64,000 bases of DNA, taken from Rhodobacteraceae bacterium Alg231-04 (lineage in GTDB: Bacteria; Pseudomonadota; Alphaproteobacteria; Rhodobacterales; Rhodobacteraceae). This document shows positions 17,329-25,819 of this stretch, piece by piece. Where the stretch lies: NCBI GenBank assembly GCA_900143635.1, contig FREY01000007.1, forward strand, positions 1-64,000, in the 5' to 3' direction. The translations under genes were made by a program, and so were the position numbers. Under the pieces are notes generated by a model. The model was given only the letters and a program-made list of their open reading frames with translations. It made no database searches and was not told where the DNA came from. The first letter of the stretch is position 1. Each line of letters starts with the position of its first letter.

Positions 17329-18600
17329 ATGGCCAACGCGACGCAAGACGGACCGATGCTGGCAGCCGATGGCACGCCGCTAAAGCAATCCCTCGCTCGA
17401 TCACTTCGACGCCAAAAGATGCGTGCGCTGATGCTTATTGCGCCCCTTTTGGTCTTTGTTCTCCTTTCCTTTGTAATCCCGATCGCGTCGATGCTGTTTC
17501 GATCGGTCGAAAACGGCATTGTTTCAGAGACGCTTCCCCTGACGGTTGAAGCCCTGGATGGTTGGGATGCCGACGGTGATCAATTGCCGGACGAGGCCAT
17601 TTATGAGGCCTTTGTCCGTGACATGGTCGTGGCCATAGAAGCCAAGAAACACACCCGCCTCGGGTCGCGTCTGAACTACGAAGAGACTGGCATGTCCTCG
17701 ATGTTCCGCAAATCCGGGCGGGCACTGAAAAAGCTGAATCCAGACACCGATGGCCCTTTCAAGGACCAGCTGATTGATATCCATGACGGATTTGGCGAGC
17801 TGCAGACATGGCGGGTGATCAAGACCCATTCGGTCGAGGTGACAAACGGCTATTTCCTGAATGCGATCGACATGCAGCGCACCCACGAGGGCGCAGTGTC
17901 GCAGCCCGAGGACAAGCAGATCCTCGTCAAACTGTTTATCCGCACGATGTTCATGTCGTTGATCATCACGGGGTCTTGCATCCTTCTGGCCTACCCGATC
18001 TCCTATCTGTTGGCGACGCTGCCTATGCGTGTGTCTAACCTGTTGATGATATTGGTTCTCTTGCCTTTCTGGACATCGCTCCTCGTCCGGACGTCGGCCT
18101 GGAAGGTCATGTTGCAGCAACAGGGCGTGATCAATGACACGCTGGTCTGGCTGGGGCTGGTGTCGGACAGTGCGCGTCTGATAATCATCAATAATCAGAT
18201 CGGTACCATCATCGCGATGACCCATATCCTTCTGCCGTTCATGATCCTGCCGATGTATTCGGTGATGCAGACCATCCCGGTGACCTATACGCGGGCGGCA
18301 AAATCCATGGGCGCAACAAACTGGACGACCTTCTGGCGGATCTACTTCCCGCAGTCCATTCCGGGCATTGGCGCGGGCTCGATCCTCGTCTTCATCCTGT
18401 CCATTGGTTACTACATCACCCCTGAGATTGTCGGCGGCACCAAAGGCGTCTTCATCTCGAACCGGATTGCCTATCACATCTCATCGTCGCTGAACTGGGG
18501 GCTGGCCGCGGCGCTGGGCACCATTCTGTTGGGCGTCGTTTTGATCCTCTATTGGGCCTACGACAAGATTGTCGGCATAGACAACGTGAAGTTGGGATAA
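17329..18600 (+). CDS. potB: polyamine-type ABC transporter permease with large periplasmic insertion
   Basis: Inner-membrane permease, 423 residues from ATG 17329 (an in-frame ATG lies at 17314). TM1 is near 30-50; about 150 polar residues then separate it from the remaining segments, whereas classical PotB has only a short loop there. The core has five further TM helices and the EAA loop RAAKSMGATNWTTFWRIYFP that contacts the ATPase. The insertion might help docking of the binding protein (inference). It is four bases upstream of the second permease. Confidence 0.93.
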   Translation: MANATQDGPMLAADGTPLKQSLARSLRRQKMRALMLIAPLLVFVLLSFVIPIASMLFRSVENGIVSETLPLTVEALDGWDADGDQLPDEAIYEAFVRDMVVAIEAKKHTRLGSRLNYEETGMSSMFRKSGRALKKLNPDTDGPFKDQLIDIHDGFGELQTWRVIKTHSVEVTNGYFLNAIDMQRTHEGAVSQPEDKQILVKLFIRTMFMSLIITGSCILLAYPISYLLATLPMRVSNLLMILVLLPFWTSLLVRTSAWKVMLQQQGVINDTLVWLGLVSDSARLIIINNQIGTIIAMTHILLPFMILPMYSVMQTIPVTYTRAAKSMGATNWTTFWRIYFPQSIPGIGAGSILVFILSIGYYITPEIVGGTKGVFISNRIAYHISSSLNWGLAAALGTILLGVVLILYWAYDKIVGIDNVKLG

Positions 18601-18603
18601 GAC

Positions 18604-19815
18604 ATGGCAGCACTCACTCCGATATCCCGCAAACCGCTTTCTCTGGTCCTGCCCACCGTGGCCGTCGCCGGAGCCGTCGCCGGCATGTTCGTCGGTGCCA
18701 GCAATGGCTCCGTTGTCCTGGGCATGCTGGGTGGCGCTATTGCAATGGCGGCCGTCGCCTCGGTCTACATCACGATCCTGAAGAACGAACAATATGCCCG
18801 CTGGATCAATATCATCGGGTCCGGCCTTCTCGGCTTCTTATTCGGCGGCCTCTTGGGCGGTATTCTGGGCCTTCTGGCCGGCTGGTTCTTCGCCTTCTTC
18901 ATCTACTGGATGTACGAGGGGCGCTACCGGCGCAAACTGCTGCCCTATATGACCGCACGCCAGGTGTTTTGGCACTATGCGTTCCGGGTCATTTGCGGGG
19001 CGATCTTCACCTTCCTCATCACCCCAATTCTGGTGGTTCTGCCGCTGTCCTTCAACGCTCAGGACTTCTTTACTTTCACACCAGAAATGCTGCGCCTGGA
19101 CCCTGAAGGCTATTCGCTGAAGCACTACCGCGATTTCTTCAGCAACAATGAATGGCAGCGCAGCTTCAAAAACTCGCTGATCATTGCGCCGATTGCGACT
19201 GTCATTTCCGTGTCTCTGGGGACCCTGGCGGCCATTGGCCTCAGCCAGTCCCATGTGCCGGGTCGACGGCTCATCATGGGTGTTCTGATCTCGCCGATGA
19301 TCGTTCCGCTGATCATCTCGGCGACTGGCATGTTCTTCTTCTACAGCGATATCGGCCGCTTCCTGGAGGGCACTCTGGGCATGAACAAGAACTTCGTTGG
19401 CTATGTCAAAGTTGTGCTGGCCCACGCCGTTCTGGGCATCCCCTTTGTCATTATCACCGTGACAGCGACCCTTGTCGGCTTTGACCGCTCGCTCACCCGT
19501 GCGGCAGCAAATATGGGGGCGGGGCCGGTCAAAACCTTCTTCTCGATCCAGATGCCGCTGATCCTGCCGGGCGTGATCTCGGGCGGATTGTTTGCCTTCA
19601 TCACGTCGTTTGACGAGGTGGTGGTAATTCTGTTCGTTGGTTCAGCCAGCCAAAAAACCCTTCCATGGCAGATGTTTACCGGCCTGCGCGAGCAGATCAG
19701 CCCGACCATTCTTGCTGTGGCGACCATCCTTGTCGTGTTCTCCATTGCACTGCTGACCACAGTCGAACTTCTGCGCCGTCGTTCGGAACGCCTGAGGGGT
19801 CTTTCTCCGGCTTGA
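18604..19815 (+). CDS. potC: polyamine-type ABC transporter permease with extra N-terminal membrane segments
   Basis: Second permease, 403 residues. Before the standard PotC-like core there are three additional hydrophobic stretches within residues 10-110, rich in Gly and Ala (e.g. GLLGFLFGGLLGGILGLLAG). The core has the EAA motif RAAANMGAGPVKTFFSIQMP and the usual six helices. It follows the first permease immediately and completes the importer. The extra helices make it about 130 residues longer than E. coli PotC. Confidence 0.93.
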   Translation: MAALTPISRKPLSLVLPTVAVAGAVAGMFVGASNGSVVLGMLGGAIAMAAVASVYITILKNEQYARWINIIGSGLLGFLFGGLLGGILGLLAGWFFAFFIYWMYEGRYRRKLLPYMTARQVFWHYAFRVICGAIFTFLITPILVVLPLSFNAQDFFTFTPEMLRLDPEGYSLKHYRDFFSNNEWQRSFKNSLIIAPIATVISVSLGTLAAIGLSQSHVPGRRLIMGVLISPMIVPLIISATGMFFFYSDIGRFLEGTLGMNKNFVGYVKVVLAHAVLGIPFVIITVTATLVGFDRSLTRAAANMGAGPVKTFFSIQMPLILPGVISGGLFAFITSFDEVVVILFVGSASQKTLPWQMFTGLREQISPTILAVATILVVFSIALLTTVELLRRRSERLRGLSPA

Positions 19816-19977
19816 CGTAAAAAGATCTCTGATTTATCGGTTATACCGTTCAGCCCCGTCACGATGGCGTCGTGACATCAAGGGGTTTGTTCGGCTCTCG
19901 GATCCCGAGACCGCTCGTCCTGTACGCCGGGACTTGTGGCCGGGGATTTGCTGTTTCCGGCATTGGAGAGACCTGAC

Positions 19978-21198
19978 ATGACACTTATCGATAATCGCCC
20001 TGAATTCTTTACCTGCCACAACGGCGAAAAGGACGTTCTGCCGTTCTCGCAGGGTGAATATGCCCGCCGTTTGGCAACCCTGCGCGCCATCATGGCCAAG
20101 CGCGACATTCCGGTGGTGCTGCTGACATCCATGCAGAACATCTCGTATTACTCGGGGTTTCTGTACTGTGCCTTTGGTCGGCCCTATGCCTGTGTGGTGA
20201 CGGCTGACAGTTGCACAACCGTGTCGGCAAATATCGACGCAGGCCAGCCGTGGCGCCGTTCGGTGGGTGAAAACGTCATCTACACAGACTGGAAGCGTGA
20301 CAATTACTGGCGTGCCGTGGCCAGCCTGACCGGCGGCGCTAAGCGGATTGGCATCGAAGGCGACCACATGACCCTGGCCAGCCGTGCGACAGCGCTGTCC
20401 ATGCTGAATAGCCCCGAATTGGTCGACATCGCACCCGACACGATGACCGCCCGGATGGTCAAATCCGCCGAGGAGATAGCGCTGATCAAGGGCGGTGCCC
20501 GCACCGCTGACATCGGCGGCGCTGCCATCCATGCGGCCATCCGCGAAGGTGCGACCGAGATTGAAATTGCCATGGCTGGCCGGGACGCCATGGACCGTGA
20601 AATCGCGCGTGCCTACCCGGATGCTGAATACCGCGACACCTGGGTCTGGTTCCAGTCCGGGCTAAACACCGATGGCGCGCATAATCCGGTGACGAACCGG
20701 GCCCTAGTCGCGGGCGACATCCTGTCGCTCAACACATTCCCGATGATTTCGGGCTATTACACAGCGCTGGAGCGCACCCTGTTCATTGGCGAGCCTGACG
20801 CCGATAGCCTGCGCCTCTGGAAGGCCAATGTGGCAGCGCATGAGCTGGGTCTTAGTCTGATCAAACCCGGCGCGACCTGCTCCGGAATTGCAGAAGAGAT
20901 CAACCGGTTCTTCGCGGAAGAAGGCCTCCTTCAGTATCGTTCCTTCGGCTACGGGCACTCCTTTGGGCTGCTCAGCCATTACTACGGGCGCGAGGCGGGT
21001 CTGGAGCTGCGTGAAGACATCGACACGGTTCTGGAGCCGGGCATGGTGGTCTCAATCGAGCCGATGATCTGGATCCCCGAAGGCCAGCCGGGGGCCGGCG
21101 GATACCGCGAACATGATATCCTCGTGGTGGGTGAGACGGGGGCCGAAAACATCACCGGCTTCCCTTACGGCCCAGAGCATAACATCATCAAAGCCTAA
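19978..21198 (+). CDS. creatinase (creatine amidinohydrolase)
   Basis: Hydrolyses creatine to sarcosine and urea. From ATG 19978 the protein has 406 residues, matching the family length. Similarity to characterised Pseudomonas creatinase is visible along the whole chain: NISYYSGFLYCAFGRPYA, SANIDAGQPWRRSVG, WFQSGLNTDGAHNPVT with the catalytic His235, GYYTALERTLF, FGYGHSFGLLSHYYGREAG and LEPGMVVSIEPM. The Glu residues at 265 and 361 that hold the guanidinium group are present. The M24 fold is used without metal in this enzyme. It lies 162 bp after the importer operon, same strand, implying creatine or a close analogue as imported substrate. The sarcosine could be turned to glycine elsewhere. 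Confidence 0.93.
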   Translation: MTLIDNRPEFFTCHNGEKDVLPFSQGEYARRLATLRAIMAKRDIPVVLLTSMQNISYYSGFLYCAFGRPYACVVTADSCTTVSANIDAGQPWRRSVGENVIYTDWKRDNYWRAVASLTGGAKRIGIEGDHMTLASRATALSMLNSPELVDIAPDTMTARMVKSAEEIALIKGGARTADIGGAAIHAAIREGATEIEIAMAGRDAMDREIARAYPDAEYRDTWVWFQSGLNTDGAHNPVTNRALVAGDILSLNTFPMISGYYTALERTLFIGEPDADSLRLWKANVAAHELGLSLIKPGATCSGIAEEINRFFAEEGLLQYRSFGYGHSFGLLSHYYGREAGLELREDIDTVLEPGMVVSIEPMIWIPEGQPGAGGYREHDILVVGETGAENITGFPYGPEHNIIKA

Positions 21199-21205
21199 GG
21201 TTTGT

Positions 21206-21225
21206 GGAGGGGTTCAAACCCCTCC
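21206..21225. terminator. bidirectional hairpin between convergent creatinase and ureohydrolase genes
   Basis: GGAGGGGT, loop TCAA, ACCCCTCC: a perfect eight-base stem just after the creatinase stop and just before the end of the convergent ureohydrolase gene. No long T-run on either side. Confidence 0.55.
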
Positions 21226-21228
21226 CAT

Positions 21229-22203
21229 TCACGCCCTGTTTGACCGTTCGTGGAAAATAAAGCCGATGAAGTTCAGCAGCAGCTGCGCCGCCAAAACCTG
21301 CGTGCTTTCGGTCGGGTCATAGGCTGGCGCGACCTCAACCAGATCGATGCCAACCACATCGCCGCGTCGGGCAAGGCCCTGCAGGATTTCCAAGACATCA
21401 TAGTAGAGAAACCCGCCATGGCTCGGCGTGCCGGTTCCGGCCGCAATGGAGGGGCAAAAGGCGTCGATATCGATGGTGACATAGTAGCGTGCGTGTTCGG
21501 GAATACGCTCCAGCACCGCATCGGTGCCCAGCTTGCGCACCTGCCGCACGGAAAGGATGTCTGAACCACGCTGTCGCGCGTCCTCATAACCATCCCTTGC
21601 GGTGGAGGAGACATTGCGGATGCCCAGCTGCGTCATTCCGGTGACATAGTCTTTTTCGATCGCCCGCCGCATCGGATTGCCATGCCCTGCTGTCACGCCG
21701 TGACGTTCATCCACGAAATCCAGATGGGCATCGATCTGGACCACATGGATCGGCCCGTTCTTTTCGCAGTCTGTCTCAAAGGCGTTGATACAGGGGATGT
21801 TGATCGAATGATCGCCGCCGATCACCACCGGAAGGGCCCCGGCATCGAGGATCTTGCCCACGCCCAAGGCGATATTGGCGTGGCTTTCCTCTGTCAGCGT
21901 GTGAATGATATCGGCGTCGCCAATATCGACCATCCGCACCGATGCATCCAGGTAGGTAGCATCGTCTTCGTGATCATAGGCGCCGGCATGTCCAAAGCTG
22001 AACAGGGTAGAGGCCTCGCGCACCGCCCGTGGCCCGAACCGGGCGCCGGGACGCCACTGTGTCCCGAAATCAAAGGGTGCTCCCAATATGGCAACATCCG
22101 CATCGATATTGTCCCAATCCGTCTCGACCGGGGATTTGCCGAAGGTCGAGAGACCAACAAAGGGCAGGTTCAGCCGCCCTGCCTCATACCCATGCGCACT
22201 CAT
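21229..22203 (-). CDS. agmatinase/guanidinobutyrase-type ureohydrolase
   Basis: Mn-dependent ureohydrolase of the arginase family, 324 residues from the ATG at 22203 (a TTG lies one codon upstream). All six metal ligands are visible: His in GGDHS (132), Asp-x-His-x-Asp in DAHLDF (158, 160, 162) and the Asp pair in TIDIDAF (245, 247). The next family-conserved segment, normally D-P after two residues, reads CPS here (Cys250), an unusual change. Product would be urea plus an amine or amino acid from a linear guanidino compound. It faces creatinase convergently. Agmatinase is only one option; guanidinobutyrate or guanidinoacetate-type substrates are as likely. Confidence 0.87.
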   Translation of the reverse strand: MSAHGYEAGRLNLPFVGLSTFGKSPVETDWDNIDADVAILGAPFDFGTQWRPGARFGPRAVREASTLFSFGHAGAYDHEDDATYLDASVRMVDIGDADIIHTLTEESHANIALGVGKILDAGALPVVIGGDHSINIPCINAFETDCEKNGPIHVVQIDAHLDFVDERHGVTAGHGNPMRRAIEKDYVTGMTQLGIRNVSSTARDGYEDARQRGSDILSVRQVRKLGTDAVLERIPEHARYYVTIDIDAFCPSIAAGTGTPSHGGFLYYDVLEILQGLARRGDVVGIDLVEVAPAYDPTESTQVLAAQLLLNFIGFIFHERSNRA

Positions 22204-22407
22204 CAACTGTTTCCTATCTGCGTTATCACTGTCTTGGGTGAAGACTAGCAGACAGGGCTGGGTGATCCAGTCAGTGCCTCATGCGGCGCAGGCAGTGCAG
22301 GTCACAATTTGCAGGTTTGTGCGCTCAGATAGGCGCAAGGATGGATTGTCAGACTGCCGCCCCGTGATAACCGTGAGGTCAACACCCGTGCGACAGTCTG
22401 TTTGATC

Positions 22408-23847
22408 TCAATTCAGCCGGGTTTTGTACCATGCATCTTGCAGCTTTGCGTCGTTCAGTATCGATGCGTTGTTTGCAAAGCAGAACAGGTTTCCTGATTT
22501 TGAGTTTCGCCAGCAGCCCATGTAATCGGCTATACCGTCCTTGCCTGAGAAGTTCCGCTTGGCCAACCAGTCCTGCACAGGTTCGGAATCGTATCTCATG
22601 ACGCTCTGGCCATTGATTTCGGTATTATTCTTCACCACCGTTTTTGCACCAGATGGCCAGGTGAACACCTCAAGCCGCCTGCGTTCCAGATCCTGATTGA
22701 CTGACAGGGTCCGCTCCATTTCGCAGGCCTCATCGTCCACCAGATCTCCGCCGCCGTTATTCAGTTTGATGACAAAGCACCGGCCCTCAAAGCTGAGGGA
22801 GAGCTGTTTGCTGTTGCTGCCCCTGAATTCAACCTTCATGTCGTTTGCACGCGCCAGGGATTGAATGGGTGTGTTTGGCGGAAACAGGACATAGGGCGGG
22901 AAATCTTCGTAAGCGTCCCCCATTGATACCCATACGGTTTGGCGCACCAACGGATCCTCCCAATCCGGCATATGTCTGTAATAGGATACCTCGCATCCCG
23001 TGGCGAGCTCCTGACGGTACCCGTCTTCCCAGCCGCCCGAGTATTCAAAGACTTCACCGTCCTCGCCCATGTTGGTTCGGATGTTGGGGTCGTCGATCGG
23101 TGCGGAATTAGAGAAGGGAACAAGCTCATCAAAGAAGCGCACCTGACCATAGTCACAGGCGTGCGCCATCGACAGGCTGGTCAGCCGATCGGGAGAGACG
23201 GTCGGATAGATATCAACATCCCAGCGCGCGGCTTTGCTCAGCGTGTCCACATACAGCATGTCAGTGGACGGCGTTGCCAGCATCTCTACCAACAGTGATC
23301 GCGGAAATTCATGCGCAGGCATGAGTTGCAGAATTTCCGAAAGGCCCTGCGACGCAAGATTATAGGCTTTGGTGACAGATGCCTCGTCATACTGCCCGCG
23401 AGGTACGGTCAAAGCGGTGGCATGAAAGCCGAGCTTGCCCAGCGGGTGCAGCTTGCGATCGGGATGGTCGCCACGGTCGTTTTCGTCATTTCGCCGCCCG
23501 CCCATGAAGGCCAGGGCACAGGCGGATTCGCAGCGCGCGCCCCGCGCAATGGCCGTGCCTTTTGTTTTCTCAATCAGCAGTTGGGCCAGTTTCACCCCTT
23601 CGAGCATCGATCCGCCGGGGCTGTCCAGGCAAAGCCGTTTGCCATATTCGATGCTTTGACCATCCAGAACCGCGCGGAGTGTATCTGCATCACCGTTTTC
23701 AATGACCCCCCGTAGGGTGCCGAAACAGTGCATCGCAGGAACTTCGGTCAGGTCGACCTTTGCGGCCTTGGCCGGAAAGGCCGCAAAGGTCGCGCACAGG
23801 GTTATGATTGCAGTGATGGTGCCCCAGGAAAAATGAACCCGTTTCAT
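22408..23847 (-). CDS. exported ClpP/crotonase-fold protein, putative periplasmic protease
   Basis: From ATG 23847 (GAGGTTGAG upstream) the protein has 479 residues with a signal peptide ending near AKA|AKV (about 30). Residues about 60-150 resemble periplasmic ClpP-like proteins: LCLDSPGGSMLEGVKLAQLL and GARCESACALAFMGG, where the Ser after Glu in CESAC is the expected nucleophile; a His further on (KLGFHATAL) fits the dyad. The remaining 300 residues are Cys- and Trp-containing and unfamiliar. The gene stands alone between the ureohydrolase and the pca operon. Protease activity is inferred from the fold only. Confidence 0.72.
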   Translation of the reverse strand: MKRVHFSWGTITAIITLCATFAAFPAKAAKVDLTEVPAMHCFGTLRGVIENGDADTLRAVLDGQSIEYGKRLCLDSPGGSMLEGVKLAQLLIEKTKGTAIARGARCESACALAFMGGRRNDENDRGDHPDRKLHPLGKLGFHATALTVPRGQYDEASVTKAYNLASQGLSEILQLMPAHEFPRSLLVEMLATPSTDMLYVDTLSKAARWDVDIYPTVSPDRLTSLSMAHACDYGQVRFFDELVPFSNSAPIDDPNIRTNMGEDGEVFEYSGGWEDGYRQELATGCEVSYYRHMPDWEDPLVRQTVWVSMGDAYEDFPPYVLFPPNTPIQSLARANDMKVEFRGSNSKQLSLSFEGRCFVIKLNNGGGDLVDDEACEMERTLSVNQDLERRRLEVFTWPSGAKTVVKNNTEINGQSVMRYDSEPVQDWLAKRNFSGKDGIADYMGCWRNSKSGNLFCFANNASILNDAKLQDAWYKTRLN

Positions 23848-23990
23848 TTGCTCAACCTCAATTCTGTGTCGCCGCAGCATAGGTTGGCCCGGCGCTCAAA
23901 TCATCATAGCCAGATAAAACATGCCAGGCGTGGTTTGAGAATAGATCTTGGTCATTTTTCGGTAGATGGGGGCTGCGAACTGCGGTCGGT

Positions 23991-25055
23991 TCAGCCTGCC
24001 GTACCAAGGGAAAGAATGCTGTCTGTCAGCTCCAGCGTTGACTTCAGCGCGCTTGCGGTTGCTGCGCTCATCTGGGGGAGGACCATCCATTCAAGCGCCC
24101 ATGCCGTGCCTGACCGTTCCTGTTCATGCAGCATTGCCTGCTGCATCAGTGCCTGCTGGCCGGCGTTGAATTGTGCCAACGTGACCAGAAGCTCGGCCCG
24201 GATCGGGTTGGATTTATGCGGCATCGCAGAGGAGCCGCCGCCGGATGCAAGGGTCACTTCGGCGATCCCCTGCTGTGCCATTAGGCAAATGTCCTGGCCG
24301 ATTTTGCCAAGGCTGCCGGTGATCAGGCACAGGGTGTTGCTGTATTCCGCAAGCGTGCCGCGATCAGCATGCCAGCAAGCCTGCGCGACGGGCAATCCAA
24401 GCGACTGCGCCATATGTTCGGCCGTTGCTGCCGCCGTGCCACCCAGGCTGCTGCCATCGCCGACCGGGCCGCCCAGTTGCAGCCGTGCAGCGGCGGTAGA
24501 TGCCTTGTCCAGCCGGACCATGTGATCCGCGAGCGGGCGCCGCCAGGTGCCGATCCGGTGTCCAACGGAAATTGGCAGTGCGGCCTGCATCCGGGTGCGC
24601 CCCATCATGGTGCGCGCGCCAAAGTCAGCTTCCAGACGGGTCAGCCGTTCCAGCAGATCGTTCAGCCGCTGCAGCAGAATGCCCGTGCAGCTCTTGATTG
24701 TCAGTGCGAGCGCGGTATCCGTCACATCCTGCGAGGTCGCCCCCTTGTGGATTGCGTTTTGGGTGGCGGTATCTGCCCCGGCGCGCAGCTGTCGCACAAG
24801 CGCGGGCACCACAACGCCGTCCTGCGCCACACCGGCGCGCAGATCCGGATGATTGGCCTGATATCCATCTATCACCTCTAGCGCTTTGGCGGCGGCATCA
24901 GCATCGATGGCCCCCACGGCGGCGCGCGCCTCGGTAAAGGCGCGCTCAAAGGCCAGAAGATGGGTCAGCTGCCGGTCGGCAGACCATTCCTGCTGAATGT
25001 CCGGATCGGCAAAAAGCCCGCCAAGCCAAGGGTGCTCAAAAACCGAAACGCTCAT
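23991..25055 (-). CDS. pcaB: 3-carboxy-cis,cis-muconate cycloisomerase
   Basis: Converts 3-carboxy-cis,cis-muconate to 4-carboxymuconolactone in the protocatechuate branch of the beta-ketoadipate pathway. The fumarase/aspartase superfamily signature GGGSSAMPHKSNP is intact, as is the upstream GATSQDVTDTAL loop. At 354 residues it is of the short type known in alphaproteobacteria; the Pseudomonas enzyme is about 450. It is the last gene of the operon, overlapping pcaD by four bases. Confidence 0.95.
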   Translation of the reverse strand: MSVSVFEHPWLGGLFADPDIQQEWSADRQLTHLLAFERAFTEARAAVGAIDADAAAKALEVIDGYQANHPDLRAGVAQDGVVVPALVRQLRAGADTATQNAIHKGATSQDVTDTALALTIKSCTGILLQRLNDLLERLTRLEADFGARTMMGRTRMQAALPISVGHRIGTWRRPLADHMVRLDKASTAAARLQLGGPVGDGSSLGGTAAATAEHMAQSLGLPVAQACWHADRGTLAEYSNTLCLITGSLGKIGQDICLMAQQGIAEVTLASGGGSSAMPHKSNPIRAELLVTLAQFNAGQQALMQQAMLHEQERSGTAWALEWMVLPQMSAATASALKSTLELTDSILSLGTAG

Positions 25056-25819
25056 AGGGAGAGGATTTCGCGGGCGATGATGTCCGGGGCCTCGATGCAG
25101 GGCAGGTGGCCGCAGCCCGCGATCTCGACGTAGCGGGAATTTGGCAGGGCATCGGCCAAGGCCTGAACCAGTGCCGGAGGCGTCGCCTTGTCGTCGCTGC
25201 CGGCGATGCAGATGCTGGGCTGGGTGAGTTTTGCTGCGTTTTCCGTCAGATCCTCGTCACGAATGGCTTCGCAGACGCGGGCGTAACCCTCAGCCGGGGT
25301 GCGGGTCAGCATATTGCCATAGCCCTGCAGATCTGCCTGCCGATTGGCATGGAAGGAGGGCGAGAACCAGCGCTCCATCACCGCGTCCCGCATCGGTTCA
25401 AGGCCGGTAGTGCGGGCATCGTTGATGCGCGGCGCCCAGATGGCGTCATCGCCGATTTTTAGGCCCGTACAGCACAGTACAGCGGCGGCCACCAGATCCG
25501 GGCGCTGCACGGCCAGCGATTGCGTGATCAACCCACCAACCGAGACCCCGCAGACGACCGCGTCCTTCAGGCTGAAATGGTCCATCGCGGCGGCCATGTC
25601 CTGCGCCAAAGCCGTGATTGTCACAGGTCCATCACCGCTGAGCCCATGGCCGCGTTTGTCCAGCATCAGCAAAGGTCGACCCTCGGGCAGGAGGGCAGTC
25701 ACGCCGTCCCAGATCCGCAAATCAGTACCCAGTGAATTGGAGAAAACCACCGGCTGGCCGGTGCCGGGGCGGTAGGCGCAATGCAGGCTGCGCCCGTCGA
25801 CGGTGATAAATTGCATCAT
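25052..25819 (-). CDS. pcaD: 3-oxoadipate enol-lactonase
   Basis: Alpha/beta hydrolase of 255 residues that opens beta-ketoadipate enol-lactone. Nucleophile elbow GVSVGGLITQSL, Asp and His towards the end (IAGSDDKATP and AGCGHLPCIEAP). Two consecutive ATG codons (25819 and 25816) overlap the stop of the BKACE gene; the longer reading to 25861 would only add out-of-family residues. Coupled to pcaB downstream. Confidence 0.94.
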   Translation of the reverse strand: MMQFITVDGRSLHCAYRPGTGQPVVFSNSLGTDLRIWDGVTALLPEGRPLLMLDKRGHGLSGDGPVTITALAQDMAAAMDHFSLKDAVVCGVSVGGLITQSLAVQRPDLVAAAVLCCTGLKIGDDAIWAPRINDARTTGLEPMRDAVMERWFSPSFHANRQADLQGYGNMLTRTPAEGYARVCEAIRDEDLTENAAKLTQPSICIAGSDDKATPPALVQALADALPNSRYVEIAGCGHLPCIEAPDIIAREILSL

